This document shows positions 9,451 to 20,990 of a DNA stretch of 26,592 nt, in pieces. A program made the position numbers and the translations under genes. The notes under the pieces are model-generated. The model was not told where the DNA came from and did no database searches. It saw only the letters and a program-made list of their open reading frames with translations. The stretch's first letter is position 1. Each line of letters begins with the position of its first letter. This DNA is from Monoraphidium neglectum (Eukaryota; Chlorophyta; Chlorophyceae; Sphaeropleales; Selenastraceae): positions 1-26,592 of the forward strand of contig NW_014013172.1 of NCBI RefSeq assembly GCF_000611645.1, read 5' to 3'.

Positions 9451-12400
9451 TGTGTGTGCGTGCATGCGTGCGTGTGTGCGTGTGTGTGTGTGTGTGCCTT
9501 TTCTGGTGTGGGGGCGGGCAGGGGCGGAGAGCTCCTGCAGGCCGTCTGTGTGAGGGCAAGCACAGACTTGTGTTGTTCGCAAAGCTTGCCACGTTCTAGG
9601 AGGCGGAGGAGCGAGGGCTGGGTGAAGGCTGCTTGTTGAGCTTGGCCGCGCAGCGGGGGATGCATCCCCACCCACCTCCAGGCTGATTGCCTCCATGCCC
9701 AGCAGGGCATAGCCGATGAAGAAGTCGACCGGCAGTGTCCACCAGCCTTTTGGGGAGGGGGACGCAGAATGGCGGCACACGCTCACCCTGGAGGCTGATC
9801 CCGGCAGCGTTCACATCATGCCCGCGTCCAAGAGCATGTAACGCGCTGCCGATGAACCTGCCCTTGCACCTATTCTGCATGCAATGCAGTCCAAGTTTGG
9901 TCAGCACGAGGCTGTATGCTGCTCAACAGCCCGCCAGGGGCTGCTACCAAGCAGACTAGCGACTGCCCCCCCGGCGATGGTGCGACAGACCCACCAAAGT
10001 CGCCGGCGTAAAGGGCTGGCATGGCCATGAGCCACACCACCATGAAGGACCGCAGGTGAACCACGTAGCTGCCAGGGGCAGGGGTTGCGGAGCGAGGGAC
10101 GAGGGGGGGGGCAGCCCCAGTGCCAGGTCTGGTGGCGCAGTCGTGGCATGGCTGCCGTCGCGAACATAAAACAACCGCAAATCAAGCACGCATGCTCGCT
10201 CGCGGCGGTGACCCGCGTTGTGGCATGGCCGGCCCTCGCCTCCTGGTCACAGGACGGCGGTTGCAAGCCCTGCTTGCTTGCTCATATTCAGGCGGAGGCC
10301 CGTCCCTCTGACATCTGAGGGCACCCGTCAAGTCGCGCTCTGGTCCCGCTAAACAAGGCATGACCGCACTCACGCAAATGGCACTGGAGTGTCCATGATG
10401 CGCGTGAACGCCGGCACGCACGCCGCCAGCGCGTCGATGATGCCTCGCAGGCGATCCATGTCGTTCGCGCCCGCCACCAGCGCGCCCCGGCGAAACGCCT
10501 CCACCGAAAGCCTGGGTTTTCAGCACAGCGCAGGGGGGGGGGGAGTGTCAGGTCGGCCGTGCGTGGCGCTGGTCTAACGCGCGTTTCAACGCGCGTGCGG
10601 TAAATCGATACCGGCGGCATGGCGGGCTTTTGGGGCAATCTACCACCCGGTGGTCGGCTCTCATGCGAGACGACCGGGCCAGTGTCATGCGAGGGTGCGG
10701 AAGCTGGAGCTGACCTCATCAGCTGGTTGGTACACTGCATGGGGCGCTGCGCAACGGGTACGGCGCGCAGCGCCGCGCGCTCCGCGGGCGCCAGGATCGC
10801 GGCCCCCGGGTCGTCCAGGACCTGAGGTAAAGTTGGATGGGCAGGCCCACGGTTGATTGGCTGCTAGCTAGCAGCAGGCGCGTGGGCTGCGACCGGCAGG
10901 AAGGAAGCTGCCACCCGTCGCTCCCCAAAGCCGACAGGGCGGTGCTGCCTGTCGATACGACTTGGCCTCCGGCAGGCGACCTCCGCGCACTGGGGCGCTG
11001 ACGGCTTCGCGCCGCTCGCAACACACAGCAGATGACACAAAGCGTGCCGGAGCTCCGGCGTGGCCGTGGCATCCACTTCTTCCAGGCGGCGCGTGACAAC
11101 GTGGTGGTGTGGAGGGTTCTCACGTCCTCGTTGCGCTGGGCGCACTTGAGCGCGTATGTGAAGGCGACCCCCCACCGCATCATTTCCTGCGCCAGGGGCT
11201 TGTCCGCGACGGTCCCAGCTGCACACGCACGCGTCAAATCGAGGGGCATGGCCGCGTGAACGAAGAAGCGGCACCTCCACCGTCTTTCCATGCACAGGGC
11301 CCATGGCGCAATACCGCAAATGCTAGAGTCATTCCATTTGCCTCGAGCGCTCTGTGTCTCGGCACGCGCGCGGCCCCACCTTCAAGCGTGGAAGCGAGGG
11401 ACAGCAGGGCGCGTTCCACGTCCGACACCAGCTTGCGCCCCTCCAGCCAGGTCGCATAGCTGCAGGCCGCAGGACGCGGCACACGCGGATGAGCAGGGCA
11501 CAGCACCAAGCGCTGCGTGTTTGCTGAAATGGGCGAGGCCGGCGGCCGCGCCCCGCCCGCAGCCGCGCTTTGCTGGACAGCGGCCAGCGACGGCAGGCGG
11601 GCCGACAACGCTGGGGGCTGCCAGGGCTGTGCCCCGCACTGCGTGCACGGTGCAGCTGCACCAGCCGGAAAAGGGTTTGCCATGACACCCTAATGTGCAC
11701 CCCCTCCAAGTGCCTCTGCCCCCGCCCCACTCGACGCCGCGGCCAGCAGCCATCCAGCCGCGCCGACGCCCTCAGCAGCGGCACACCTGCTGTTGGTGCG
11801 GAACCCCATCAGGAAAAACAACGCCACGCCGATGGTGTTGACTGCCGACTGCAGGGTGCCCACGTGGCGGTCAAACTCCTGCAGCGCCCCCGCGCCTTCC
11901 AGCGCCAGCAGGGCGCCCACGACCTGCAGGGGGCCGCGTGGCGCGCGGCGGCGATGGCAGCCGGTGGGCGGCGGCGGACGAGCTGGCGCCAGGGCCGCCC
12001 GCATGGCGGCGGGCCTGGAAGGCGCTGTGCCGTGCCCCATCGCACCACGCCGTGCCGTGCACTCAAGACAATATTTGCAAGGTGGAACGTCGCCGGCAGC
12101 CCTGAAACATGCAGAACGTGGTTTATCAATGTTTGTCTGATATATCTTGACGCACCACGGCTGAATAGGCCAGGTAAGCGACCATGGGCCCTGTGGGGAA
12201 CGCGCGTCCATCCGCTGCCAGCAGCGTGGGCAGCCAGTAGCCGTCGCTGACGTCACCGGGGCCCCCGGCGCCGCCGGCGGTGACGCCGCGCGCCTCGTTC
12301 AGGAGCTGCGCGCGTGGTGGTGCCCGGGTGTGGGCGGGTGTGCGCGCGCGCGGCAAGAGGGTGCGTCGCAGGAGGTCTGATGAGGGGCAAGTTTGTCTTT

Positions 12401-13060
12401 TTTGTGATGCCGGCAAATTCAAGCACGAAGACGGGTTTGAGGGCTCCTGTGGGTGGCCCTATGAAGGGCCGAGATGGCCTCCTGCTTTGGCAGGTGCCAT
12501 GGGGGTGAGCATGCGTGTGCCCAGTGCAGGGGCGCTGGGCGCAGCGGCAGGTTTGCGGGCGGAGTCAGGCGATTGGCGGGCTGCGCGTTTGGCCTGAGGT
12601 CCCGGTTTTGCGGGTCTGTAGAGGATGCTAGGCGTTTTTTAGGGGGGCCTCGGTGACACAAAGGGGGGGAAAGCAGAGGCTACCACGAGTTCGCTTGCAT
12701 GCGCTCGGGTGTCCACGCATGCATGCGCTCAGCCCTGCCCCAAGCCTCACAGCGTGCAGCTCACCTTGACACCCTCACCGCCTCGAGTGGCCCGCACGAT
12801 GGCGCGCGCGCCTGCGATTTGCGGCATGGGGCAATCGCATCCCGCGCCCCTAAGGCCACTTGGTGGCTGACCAGTCCAGGCCTTGGTGGTTGACGGCGTT
12901 TCTGGCCTGCAATCTGCAGCGCAGCCTGGCCATCCCTGCATTCAAAACGTTCCGTGCAGGCTCGGCTCTCACCAAGGCGGTGGCGTCGTGGCAGTGCCGA
13001 CCTCGCGGACAGCTGAGCGCGCCTGGCCGCCCTGGCAGGGCAGACGCTGCGGAGCATCAT
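8888..13060 (-). CDS. Bestrophin-family anion channel, probably plastid-targeted
   Basis: Twelve exons: 13060-12973, 12811-12765, 12305-12156, 11923-11787, 11459-11380, 11218-11124, 10821-10715, 10511-10374, 10068-9995, 9746-9676, 9321-9229 and 9016-8888. Phases agree throughout, giving 402 residues. The start (MMLRSVCPARAARRAQLSAR) is Arg/Ala/Ser-rich like a plastid transit peptide. Family marks follow in order: FFLMGFRTNSSYATWLEGRK (about 131-150, the FRTNxxYxRWxEGRK signature of plant and bacterial bestrophins); the helix with MDTPVPFAYVVHLRSF (275-290, T-P-x-P-F/L-xY); VDFFIGYALLGMEAISLE (312-329); and VEAPFGRDFNDLPLDDL (330-346), the closing acidic PFGxDxNDLPLD motif. Plant VCCN1 and Chlamydomonas BST proteins of this family conduct Cl- or HCO3- across thylakoid membranes. 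Transport of either ion here is inferred. The last exon (361-402, Arg/Cys-rich) is the least sure: it rests on a strong CAG acceptor and phase. Confidence 0.88.
9396..9496. repeat. GT microsatellite in bestrophin intron 10
   Basis: There are twenty-six perfect GT units at 9396-9447, then an imperfect GT/GC continuation to 9496. On the bestrophin sense strand this is a CA tract, ending 74 bases before the 3' splice site at 9322. Confidence 0.95.
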
Positions 13061-14335
13061 GGTGGACTGAGGCTTGACGACAGATCAAAGTTTGAGCATT
13101 TTTACATCGAGCAACGGGCGCATCACATTGTCATGGTGTTCAAACAGGACCACATGGATTCACTGGATTTGAGATCGGCATTCAAGCCCTCGCTCGCAAA
13201 GTGTTGGGCTCCTTGGCTCGCCAGGTGAAGAAGGGTAAACGCATACAGTATTAGCGGCTCAAAGTGGTCTGGTCTTGTGATTTTGGGTCACCCGCAAATG
13301 CGTCAGGTCATTGGGTGTGAGCGTTGCACCAAGGGCTTGCAAGGATTTGGATGTTTTCCGGCCCCTGTACAAACGCGACAACCCAGAATACCGTTGCTGC
13401 TGGTTCATAGCCTTATTGGGGTAAATGGTGAAAGGCGCATACTGTACTGCATGCCACCCCACCGCACCTTGCAGCACACGCTCACAACCGCAGCCTGCCC
13501 AGCTCATTCATCCATCTCAACACAACCGACCAGCATTCGTGCACGCGCGTTGTAGACATACGATGCTTGTGCCCCTTTCGCGGCCCTTCCAGCAATACCA
13601 TCAACATACTTCGACGCGTGAGTTCACACAGCCGTCGCTTCACAGGAGTTGACTGCAAGACTTGGTTTTTCCTGTTGGTGCGAGCCCCGCATCGACAAAT
13701 CCTGGCATGTGTTGTGACGACCCTACCCCAGCCACAGCATACATGTGTTGCCAGGATTCACTCATTCAACAATATTCACACTTTGCACAGCACGCCGATT
13801 ATCTGCTGCCGGCTGGCAGTGCAGAATAGCGCATTGTTGATGGCCGTCCAGTCAACAAACCTGCTCCCCATTGCATTCATGTCTGGGACTGCTATTGACC
13901 ATTTGTGCCTCGAGGGCCCCGGGCAGAAGCTTTTCAACTTTCCAAAACCCTGGGATGAGCAAATCCGTATGGCATGTCATACCCACGGGTGCGCTTGGCA
14001 GGTGGACAAGTGCACAGCAAGGCTTGCGCGGCCGAGCCCATGTGCACTGGGTCGGCAGCTGCATCAGCAGCTCATTGCCTTTTCAGCTGCATCTATTGCA
14101 AATGTCATCGATCATCCCGTACACTGAACCCAATATTATATCTCCGTTATCATCAAAGTCTCAATCAGGCGATAGCCCTTTGTGCAGGCCGTGCTGGCCG
14201 GGCTTGGCTTGCTGCCTAACTCACTTCGGTGCGATTAATCGATTTGACCTCTCATCTGGAGGGACGCCCACCTCCAGATCACCCAAGTGCAGCACTGCTG
14301 CACGCTTCCTTTGCAGCAGCGACGCAGCAGCGGCC
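13061..14335. other. Divergent intergenic region between bestrophin and ESSS genes
   Basis: This 1.27-kb interval separates two start codons pointing away from each other, so it should hold both promoters. It is poorer in GC than the exons. A forward frame stays open from about 13567 to 14127 without any recognised domain or third-position bias; I treat it as chance. The inverted repeat at 14254-14279 is listed separately. Confidence 0.4.
14254..14279. repeat. Perfect inverted repeat, 9-bp arms, 8-nt loop, just upstream of ESSS
   Basis: ATCTGGAGG at 14254-14262 is matched exactly by CCTCCAGAT at 14271-14279, with an 8-base spacer. It ends 56 bases before the start codon at 14336, so it is either an operator-like site or a hairpin in the 5' UTR. 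Confidence 0.8.
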
Positions 14336-15776
14336 ATGTTGAGGCGGGCCTCTCTGCAAGCTCTACGCCACCTGCGGCCAAAAGGGGGCCACGGCTGGCC
14401 GGGGGGGTCGTTCTGGTCGGAGGGCACACAGACGGGGCGCAATGGCTACCTCTTTGGCGAGTCGCCGCCGCCGCCCGGCCAGAAGCGCAAGTGGGAGAGC
14501 TGGGAGTTCATGACGTGAGTAATAGATGCTGCTGTGCGCCAAGCGGGTCTTCATCTGCTGCTTGCAGGCAGCCACGTGCTTCACGGACACACCAGCAACA
14601 CGCGCACACTGCCAGCGACTGGGCACGGGGTGTGTGCGTAGCGCGCATACACCTTATGTCCAGCCACAAGCGCACGAAGGCAGCTGGCTGATGCAAGCCA
14701 TGGATGCTGTGCAGCCACTCAAGCCACGCTGCAAGCTTGCATGCTGTCAATCATATTGCTGGGCATGCAAACTCTGTTGCACAGACGAGCAACTCACGCA
14801 CGCATGCACACACACACACACACACACAAACACACACACTCTCTCTTTCTTCCACCCTCTCCCTCTCATTTTGACTCTCACCTGATTCCCCCCAAAGGTA
14901 CACCTCGTTTGGCATCGCCGCGATGATGGCCTGGTTCATCGCCCACGGCCCCGACAACACGCTGCAGGCCTGGGCGCTGCCCCACGCGCTGAAGGAGCTG
15001 GAGGAGGAGGACGCGATCTTCGAAGCGTACGCACAGGTGCGCCGCCGCCGCTAGCGCGTCAGCATCATCAACAGCGTCAGCGGCACCCGCGACAGTGCCA
15101 GCAGCAGCAGCGCTGGCGGTGGCCACAGCAGGCTGCAGGAGCAGGTCTGCCAGCTGCAGCAGCTTCAGGTTCAGGGAAGGCAGGAGCAGCGGCAACAGCG
15201 GCAGCAGCGGCAGCAGCGGCTGCAGCGGCAGCAGCACGGGGCAATATCTGCGGCAACAGGGCGCTTTCTTACGACGGGGCGGGGTTGCGGCCAGGGCAAG
15301 CGCAAGCATGTAGCTCTGCGGCGCGGGTGCAATCCAGCGGCCAAGCTCCGCGGCTCCTACCTTCAACGTCTGGTGCCGCACCCCCAGCGCAGCCATCACC
15401 CCCGCCCCCAAGAATATCTCACCCTCCCTCCACACTGCACAGGACGCCGAGCTGCGCGCTGAGAAGACCGCCTTGCTCCGCGCCGCGGGCAAGGACCCGG
15501 ACAGGTGCGAGCCGGCGTGGAGGCGCCCCACGCTGGCGTGCCCGGCCTATGCTCAGCGCGCCCATGCCCAAGAGCAGCACTCCTTCAGGCGGCAGCCGCC
15601 CTCCAGACCACCACTGTCACATACCCTGTACAGCATGCGCTGCACTTGGCCGCTGCATGAAACATGACTTCATACGTGCACCACGCGCCCCTCGTCACCG
15701 CCAACCCAGGTACTACGACGCAGTGCTGATGCGCAACGAGTTTGAGGTGCTGCAGGCCCAGCATGGCAACGCGTGA
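14336..15776 (+). CDS. NDUFB11: Complex I ESSS subunit (NDUFB11 type)
   Basis: Four exons, 14336-14514, 14898-15036, 15443-15504 and 15710-15776 (TGA), join in frame to 148 residues. The N terminus (MLRRASLQALRHLRPKGGHG) looks like a mitochondrial presequence. Residues about 45-61 read YLFGESPPPPGQKRKWESWE, close to the plant ESSS signature LF(N/G)RTPPPPGQSRKWEDWE. One membrane helix follows (SFGIAAMMAWFIAHG) and then a charged C-terminal tail with LKELEEE. Plant members also end shortly after the helix with an LERLE-like segment; this one has some 45 extra residues encoded by exons 3 and 4. The subunit is an accessory, single-pass part of the membrane arm of NADH:ubiquinone oxidoreductase in the inner mitochondrial membrane. 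Intron 1 has a CA tract and intron 2 an AGCGGC-rich repeat. A TGTAA lies 175 bases after the stop. Confidence 0.85.
14807..14839. repeat. CA microsatellite in ESSS intron 1
   Basis: CA units run from 14807 to 14839, broken once by AAA, followed by a CT-rich stretch and the acceptor at 14897. The sense strand carries CA, as in the bestrophin and DGAT2 introns. Confidence 0.9.
15180..15240. repeat. Imperfect AGCGGC/AGCAGC repeat in ESSS intron 2
   Basis: About ten units of a six-base GC-rich motif lie inside the intron 15037-15442. The frame from exon 2 meets a TAG at the start of the intron, so the repeat is not read as protein from there. Confidence 0.8.
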
Positions 15777-15794
15777 CGCGGGCACCGGGTGCTA

Positions 15795-15821
15795 CGGCGC
15801 CGCTTTGCTGCGGCGGCGCCG
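15795..15821. repeat. GC-rich hairpin in the ESSS 3' UTR
   Basis: CGGCGCCGC at 15795-15803 is the reverse complement of GCGGCGCCG at 15813-15821, with a 9-base loop. It begins 19 bases after the stop codon. Confidence 0.7.
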
Positions 15822-15951
15822 CCTGGCTGGCGCGCCTGTCCCTGGGCTGTTACCCTCTTCGCAGGGGACTCAGCAGGCTTAATCAGATCCCTGTACAATC
15901 TTAGAAGAAGCTTGGTTTGTGTTGCAGTCGTATAGCATACTGCATGGACCG

Positions 15952-15956
15952 TGTAA
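15952..15956 (+). terminator. Candidate poly(A) signal (TGTAA) of ESSS gene
   Basis: TGTAA begins 176 bases after the stop codon at 15774-15776; it is the first on this strand. Confidence 0.6.
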
Positions 15957-15976
15957 CTGGCACGGTCACAGTGATG

Positions 15977-16453
15977 TGCAAGTGCCGTATCTAGAAGGCA
16001 GACGGGGGCCATGCAGGGGGGGACCACGGTCCGCTGCGCCCTGTCACCCGTGGCCTTGCAGGCATTCGCTCCAGGTGCGGCTCGGGTGCTCTAGAACGGA
16101 AGTGCTGCGGTTGCCACAGAGCTCAGCCCGGCCTATCAAACCAGTGTGCCGCAGCGGTGCGATGCGCTGGGACTGGCCGGCTGCTCATCATCGCTCTGCT
16201 GCGGTTCGGCGGCATGAAACGGCCGCTTGTTTGCCGCCACACCCCGCACTGCGGCTCAGCGGCCAACGACGGCCAGCCGCTTCCTCACAGCCACACGCAC
16301 GCTACACACTGCGCTTACACCCCCAAATTGAGCGCTGCTGGGCGTGCTGCCGTGCAAGCAAAGCACGAAGTGGAGGCGGGTGACGGAAGGCGAAGCCACA
16401 CAGGCACAAGGACACGGCAGCCACGCGCACGGAACGGCCAATTGTCAGGCGTG
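15977..16453. repeat. Dispersed repeat, left copy (partner at 20991-21168)
   Basis: By eye, blocks match the second copy in the same order and orientation: TGCAAGTG; AAGGCAGACGGGG-C-ATGCAG with two differences in 22; GTCACCCGTGGC; then, after about 350 bases here and 70 there, GCCACA...ACAAGG...CAGCC; and TTGTCAGGCGTGTG. This copy has some 280 extra bases between the outer blocks. The similarity is partial, so a chance contribution cannot be ruled out without alignment. Confidence 0.5.
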
Positions 16454-16627
16454 TGCTGCGTCATTGCAACACGTGGCATTTCTTGCATACGCTTTCCTTC
16501 TTAGCATCACTTTAGCCAGCCAACACAGCAGAACCCAGATTGTAACTTGGTGCACGATCGCAACGACCGGCTTAGGACCGTGCAGTTCAGACCGTTCTAC
16601 GTGTTTGTGGAAGACCATCATCTCAAC

Positions 16628-19201
16628 ATGGCCGCTTCCCATGTGGCGGTGATGGTGCTTGTGCTGGTGGCCGCCTGCCTCGCTGGCAAGCCCGACATTC
16701 CCAACGTCGTCTGGCACGAGTGAGCAGCAGTTGTCCAAGCACCCATTTACATGTGATTGCACGTTAGCAGCTGGGTAGACTGGGGCGACTCACTGAGGCA
16801 GGCACGCAGATCGCGCCCTGCTGCAAGAAGCCGCCGCTGGAGTTGACAAATTCCATACCCCATACCCATACTTGGACCAACCCCAGAGCGCACACTCACT
16901 GCCTGCACGCCGCCCTCACACTGTGCCTGCATGCAGGAATGCTGCCGCCGCGATCGGCACCGACATCGCCGAGGTGGCCCGGAACGCGGGTGTGGACGTG
17001 CCTGAGCTCCTGCGCCTGCTGACCGACCGCGACATCGGCTACGACACGGCCAACAAGCGCCTGCTCTACGCATGCGAGAGCATGGCCGTGCCCGCCGGCG
17101 CCACCCCCGCCGCGGCCCCCGGCTCCGCCACCGCCGGCGCCGCCGACCCCACCGACCTGACCCTGGCGTTCAAGCTGCACAGCCGCCCCGGCGCGCCGCG
17201 CCGCCTGGTGCTGGACTTCACGGGCCACACCACCACCGGCACAGCCTGGAACAGCGCGAGCCGCCCCAGCATCGTGACGCCGCCCTACGACCTGGACGGC
17301 GTGCCGTCCACTTTCAGCGATGCTGAGCGCCGCAACATCATCGCCATCTGGCGCGCCGTGGCAGAGGACTTTGCCGCCTTCGACGTGAGAGGGCGGTTGG
17401 GGCCGCAGTTGTGCCGGGCTTGCCTCGAGTTCATTCAGCCGTAACATTTGGGAAGCAAGCGTGCTCACTTTCTGTCCTTGGTAGCAGCAGCGGCTGCACT
17501 GAGCCGGGCGATAGGGCATCCCCTCCCCCACTCTGCCTCTTAAACCTCACCCCGCCTCTGCTGCGCAGGTCGATGTCACCACTGAGGAGACCGACGCGAG
17601 CGGCGCGCAGCTCAACCTGGCCGACAATGGCGCCCGTGCCGTCATTGGGGGGTCGTCCTACGATTGGTATGGCGCAGGCGCGGGCGGCGTGGCCTACGTG
17701 AACACGTTTGGCAACACTTACTACGACCCCGGTGCGCAGCAGGTTGCGGCCCTTGGCGGGCTGCAAGCAGCGGGGGGTGCCCAGCCGGTGCAGAGGCTGA
17801 AGCGTACAGGCTGCGCTTGCTGTTGCATTGCTCGCCTCCCACCAGCTGGCGAGCCGACCACTCCCTCTCAACCTGCCCTCACCAATCCCCCAATATTTTT
17901 CATGCAGCGTTTGTGTTCCCTGCCCAGTTGGGCTCCGGCTACCCCAAGTACGTGTGGGAGGCCACCAGCCACGAGCTGGGCCACCGCTTGGGGCTCAGCC
18001 ACGACGGCGACACTGTGGGCAACGCCTACTCCACCGGCAGCGGCATCTGGGCGCCCATCATGGGGGTGAGCGCGCCGGGGGATCGCTGGCTATGCAAGGG
18101 CAGCCGTCGCCCCGCCTTCCTTCCAGCCGCTGCCGCCTCTGGATGGCGCGGTGCCATTTGTAGCCCGCGGCTCCGCAACTCTCTTGACTGGCAGCCGGCA
18201 TCACAGTCACTCCCCCCCCTAATCCCCAGGTCGGCTACTACAAGGCCGTCACGCAGTTCAGCAAGGGGGAGTATGCCAACGCCAACAACAAGGAGGACGA
18301 CCTCGCCATCATCACCGATCCCACCCGCCTGATGACCAGCGCCAGGGGCTTCATGGCCTACCGCCCCGACGACCTCGGCAGCACCATGGCCGCCGCGGCA
18401 CCCCTGGCCGGCAACCCCACCGCCGCGGACCCTGCGCGCACCACTGCGGCTGCCGTCGGCGTCATCGAGCGCAGCGGCGACGCGGACTGGCTCTCCTTCG
18501 CGGCAGGCGCGGGGCCGGCGACTGTGAGCATCGCACTCACGCCGGCGTCCCCAGACGGCAACGCGCGCGCCAACGTCGACTTGCGCCTGGAGGTCTGGGC
18601 ATCTGGTGCGGCCGCGCCGCTGGCCACCTTCAACACTGCCGGCGCCCTGCTGTCTGGCGCCAACGCCGTCACGCTGCCGGCTGCAGGCACGTACTACGTC
18701 GCCGCCATCGGCACGGGTGACACTGACTTCACCAGCTACGCCTCCCTGGGGGAGTACAGCGTGGCACTCGAGTACCCCACCCCCTCCAGCCCGCCGTCCC
18801 CCTCCCCCTCGCCGTCGCCGTCGCCCTCTCCCGCGCCGGCCCGCGAGATCCGCCTGACCCTCTCCAGCTACTCGATTGTCACTGGCAGGGGCACCGGCAA
18901 GAACCCGGCCACCACCTACGGCGTCAGCGCCATCCTTATTGCCAAGGACGAGAACGGCACGCCCATCACGGGCACCTCCGTCACAATGGGCGCCACCTGG
19001 GCGTCCTCGACGTACAGCAAGTCGTCCACCAAGACGGTGACGTACACCACGTCCGCCGCCGGCACTTTCCAGGTGTTCGCGTCGCCCACCACGACCGTCA
19101 CGCCCGGCAGCGCGACGCTCACGATCAACACTGTGTCGGCGAGCCCCTTCACTTGGAACCAGGCCGCGTCGACGCCGGTGATGACCTTCTCTTGGCCCTG
19201 A
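16628..19201 (+). CDS. Secreted zinc metalloprotease, metzincin with PPC domain, bacterial type
   Basis: Five exons, 16628-16719, 16937-17384, 17569-17731, 17908-18065 and 18230-19201 (TGA), join in frame to 610 residues. Exon 1 is a signal peptide (HVAVMVLVLVAACLAG). Residues 32-90 form a predicted helical pro-segment. Then comes the catalytic domain, with LVLDFTGHTTTG, FSDAERRNIIAIWRAVAEDF and the zinc site HELGHRLGLSH at 256-266 (three His ligands, catalytic Glu257). The Met-turn is Met286 in APIMGVGYY. About 360-469 is a pre-peptidase C-terminal (PPC) beta domain, then a Pro-Ser linker (about 470-493), then a bacterial Ig-like domain to the end. This order, and the strings around DWYG, FVFPAQLG and KGEYANANN, recall secreted bacterial proteases more than algal gametolysins (M11). 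It probably acts outside the cell; substrates are unknown. Horizontal origin is an inference. GC content and codon use match the neighbours. Confidence 0.88.
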
Positions 19202-20773
19202 AAAATCTCGGATTGCGCGTACTTTGCCTTTTTGCGGGCTGGATCAGCTCTACCAAGCAGCCTGCACCAATGCTGCTGCTGGCACTGTTTGCTGGCATCT
19301 TTTGCATGATAATGAGGTCTTGGCTGGACCACAGTTGACTCTGCCAGTCGGTCTACAACCAAATTGCTGCAAATGCCTGAAGGGGCGCACCATCAATGAT
19401 TACGTCTATTTCTCCACGTCGCCAAGCTGTGCATGTCAGGACACACAACAGGGTGCCGATCGCCTTGAGTGGGGCGCGTCCCACTGCATTTCTTGCCCAG
19501 CGTAGCACTGGAGCCACCACACGCATGCCTCTCTTCTGCAGCATGGGTGCCGGTCCTGCGGACGGACAGCGCCGTTCTCCTTACGTGGACATCTCTAATT
19601 GCGCCCTTGCTCAACGCACTTGTTCCTGTTGTTGGCGCCAGACGTGCCATTGGCGCCTGCAAGTGCCGAGGCCCTTCCAGGCATGCGGACTTCGTGCGGC
19701 CAAACAGACCCGTCTATGGGGCTGCAGCATATTGAGGACAACCGGTGTCCTCGAGATCATCATTTGTGAATCATCCAATGTGGCTGCCGCACATGAGCCA
19801 GCTGCCCGCCAGCCATGCATCTTGCACCCTTTTTGTGCACGTGCATGAGCCTGGGGAACAGCATGCTGCAGAGCCCAAACCGACTGCTCGAGTCCCGTAG
19901 CTGGCACATTTGCTGACAACACTTCTTCACTTGCCTCATCAGAGGTTCCTTCGTGCGGCGCCGCCCACCACAATGGCGGTGGCTTGCTGATAATTGCCGA
20001 ATGTGCCCTTCAGGACAAAGCACCGACGCAGCAAATGCCTTGGATCTCCGCTGGGGCGCAACAGTTGCGCATTGAGCGGGACCGGCCATGCCACAGCGAG
20101 AGTCGGATGGACGCCGTCCGTCCCCTTTCTTCCCCTTGGTACACACTTGCGATCTTACCAGCCACACTGCCTTGCTGGCGAAACACAAACATGTCTGAAC
20201 ACATTATCAACATTTGTTGCAAAAAGCGCCTGGCCTCTAGGCCTGATTGCTTGGCACTGAAGTTTGATGTTCGCGGTGCGTCCTTGTCACGTGCTGTTGG
20301 CAGAACGGGTAGCTTGCAGGACCCAAGCCGGGTCACCATGAAACATGTTATCCTATCAATAGCTAAATTTGTCCTTCAGTGGAGTTTGAACCCATGCCTG
20401 CAGCACGGGCTGGCACGAGGTGCCCAATCCTCGGCTGTGCCCCTCCCAATGCCGGCTGGCTGACTGGGCCATGGTGTGTGAGGTGATCACTCGCACCAGT
20501 CAGCGTGAAACTTTTTCATGTGCGTACGGCTGAGCTATTTTGCTGGCGTCTAGGCTGGCGCCAGCTGAGGATCAAGCCTGATGTAAAGGACGGCTTTGGA
20601 CCTGATGCAACAGCCGAATGTGTCTGGAAATGGCCGACCGTCAGAGGCCCGGCTCTACGATTCAGCTTTTATCCCAAACTGAAATAATTGTTGCATTTGA
20701 CAATCCAGCACACTAGCCAATCGCGACTGCGTTCTGTTGCAATCAGTTGCACTGCAGCGGGCCGACAATCACA

Positions 20774-20778
20774 TTACA
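20774..20778 (-). terminator. Candidate poly(A) signal (TGTAA) of DGAT2
   Basis: This is the first reverse-strand TGTAA after the DGAT2 stop at 21400, about 620 bases downstream. Confidence 0.4.
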
Positions 20779-20990
20779 CCGCCTACAAGACACAAACACA
20801 AGGAGGCGCAGAGGCGCAGCAGCTGGCTGCATACCACAAGCACAAGTGATTTGCAAAGCAGCCCAAAGAAGAACAGGTAGGGTTCCAGTGGTGCCTTGCG
20901 TTGACTCCTGGCGCACTGCAGTCCTGCATCAGCAGGGCAGTGCGGGCATCCACCGCGTCGGTCCACAAGGGTGTCGGAGGGGTGCCCAGC

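Larger units (their letters stand above)
15777..16627. other. Interval between ESSS and metalloprotease genes
   Basis: It holds the ESSS 3' UTR to about 15975 and then the probable promoter of the protease. No exon is convincing. The part from 15977 to 16453 contains blocks similar to 20991-21168, listed as a repeat. Confidence 0.4.

Noticed and set aside
9067..9639. Forward open frame across the (GT)26 tract
   Set aside because: It is antisense to bestrophin exon 11; the dinucleotide repeat has no stops and gives an artefactual Cys-Val run.
10531..10542. Poly-G run in bestrophin intron 7 as a possible regulatory or G-quadruplex site
   Set aside because: It is a single homopolymer within an intron and has a simpler reading as the C-rich tract before the 3' splice site.
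13080..13228. Forward frame with a protein-like run (FEHFYIEQRAHHIVMVF) beside the bestrophin start
   Set aside because: It is isolated, lacks clear splice partners and lies over the bestrophin promoter or 5' UTR.
13567..14127. Forward open frame of 186 codons in the bestrophin-ESSS intergenic region
   Set aside because: No recognisable domain, no third-position GC bias like the real exons, and it overlaps the expected promoter of ESSS. Probably chance.
20383..20395. Reverse-strand GGGTTCAAACTCC resembling a tRNA T-arm or Pol III B box
   Set aside because: The T-stem does not pair properly and no D-arm, anticodon arm or acceptor stem fits around it.
19984..20463. Forward open frame of 159 codons between the protease and DGAT2
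   Set aside because: No domain, mixed codon use and no splice context; taken as non-coding.
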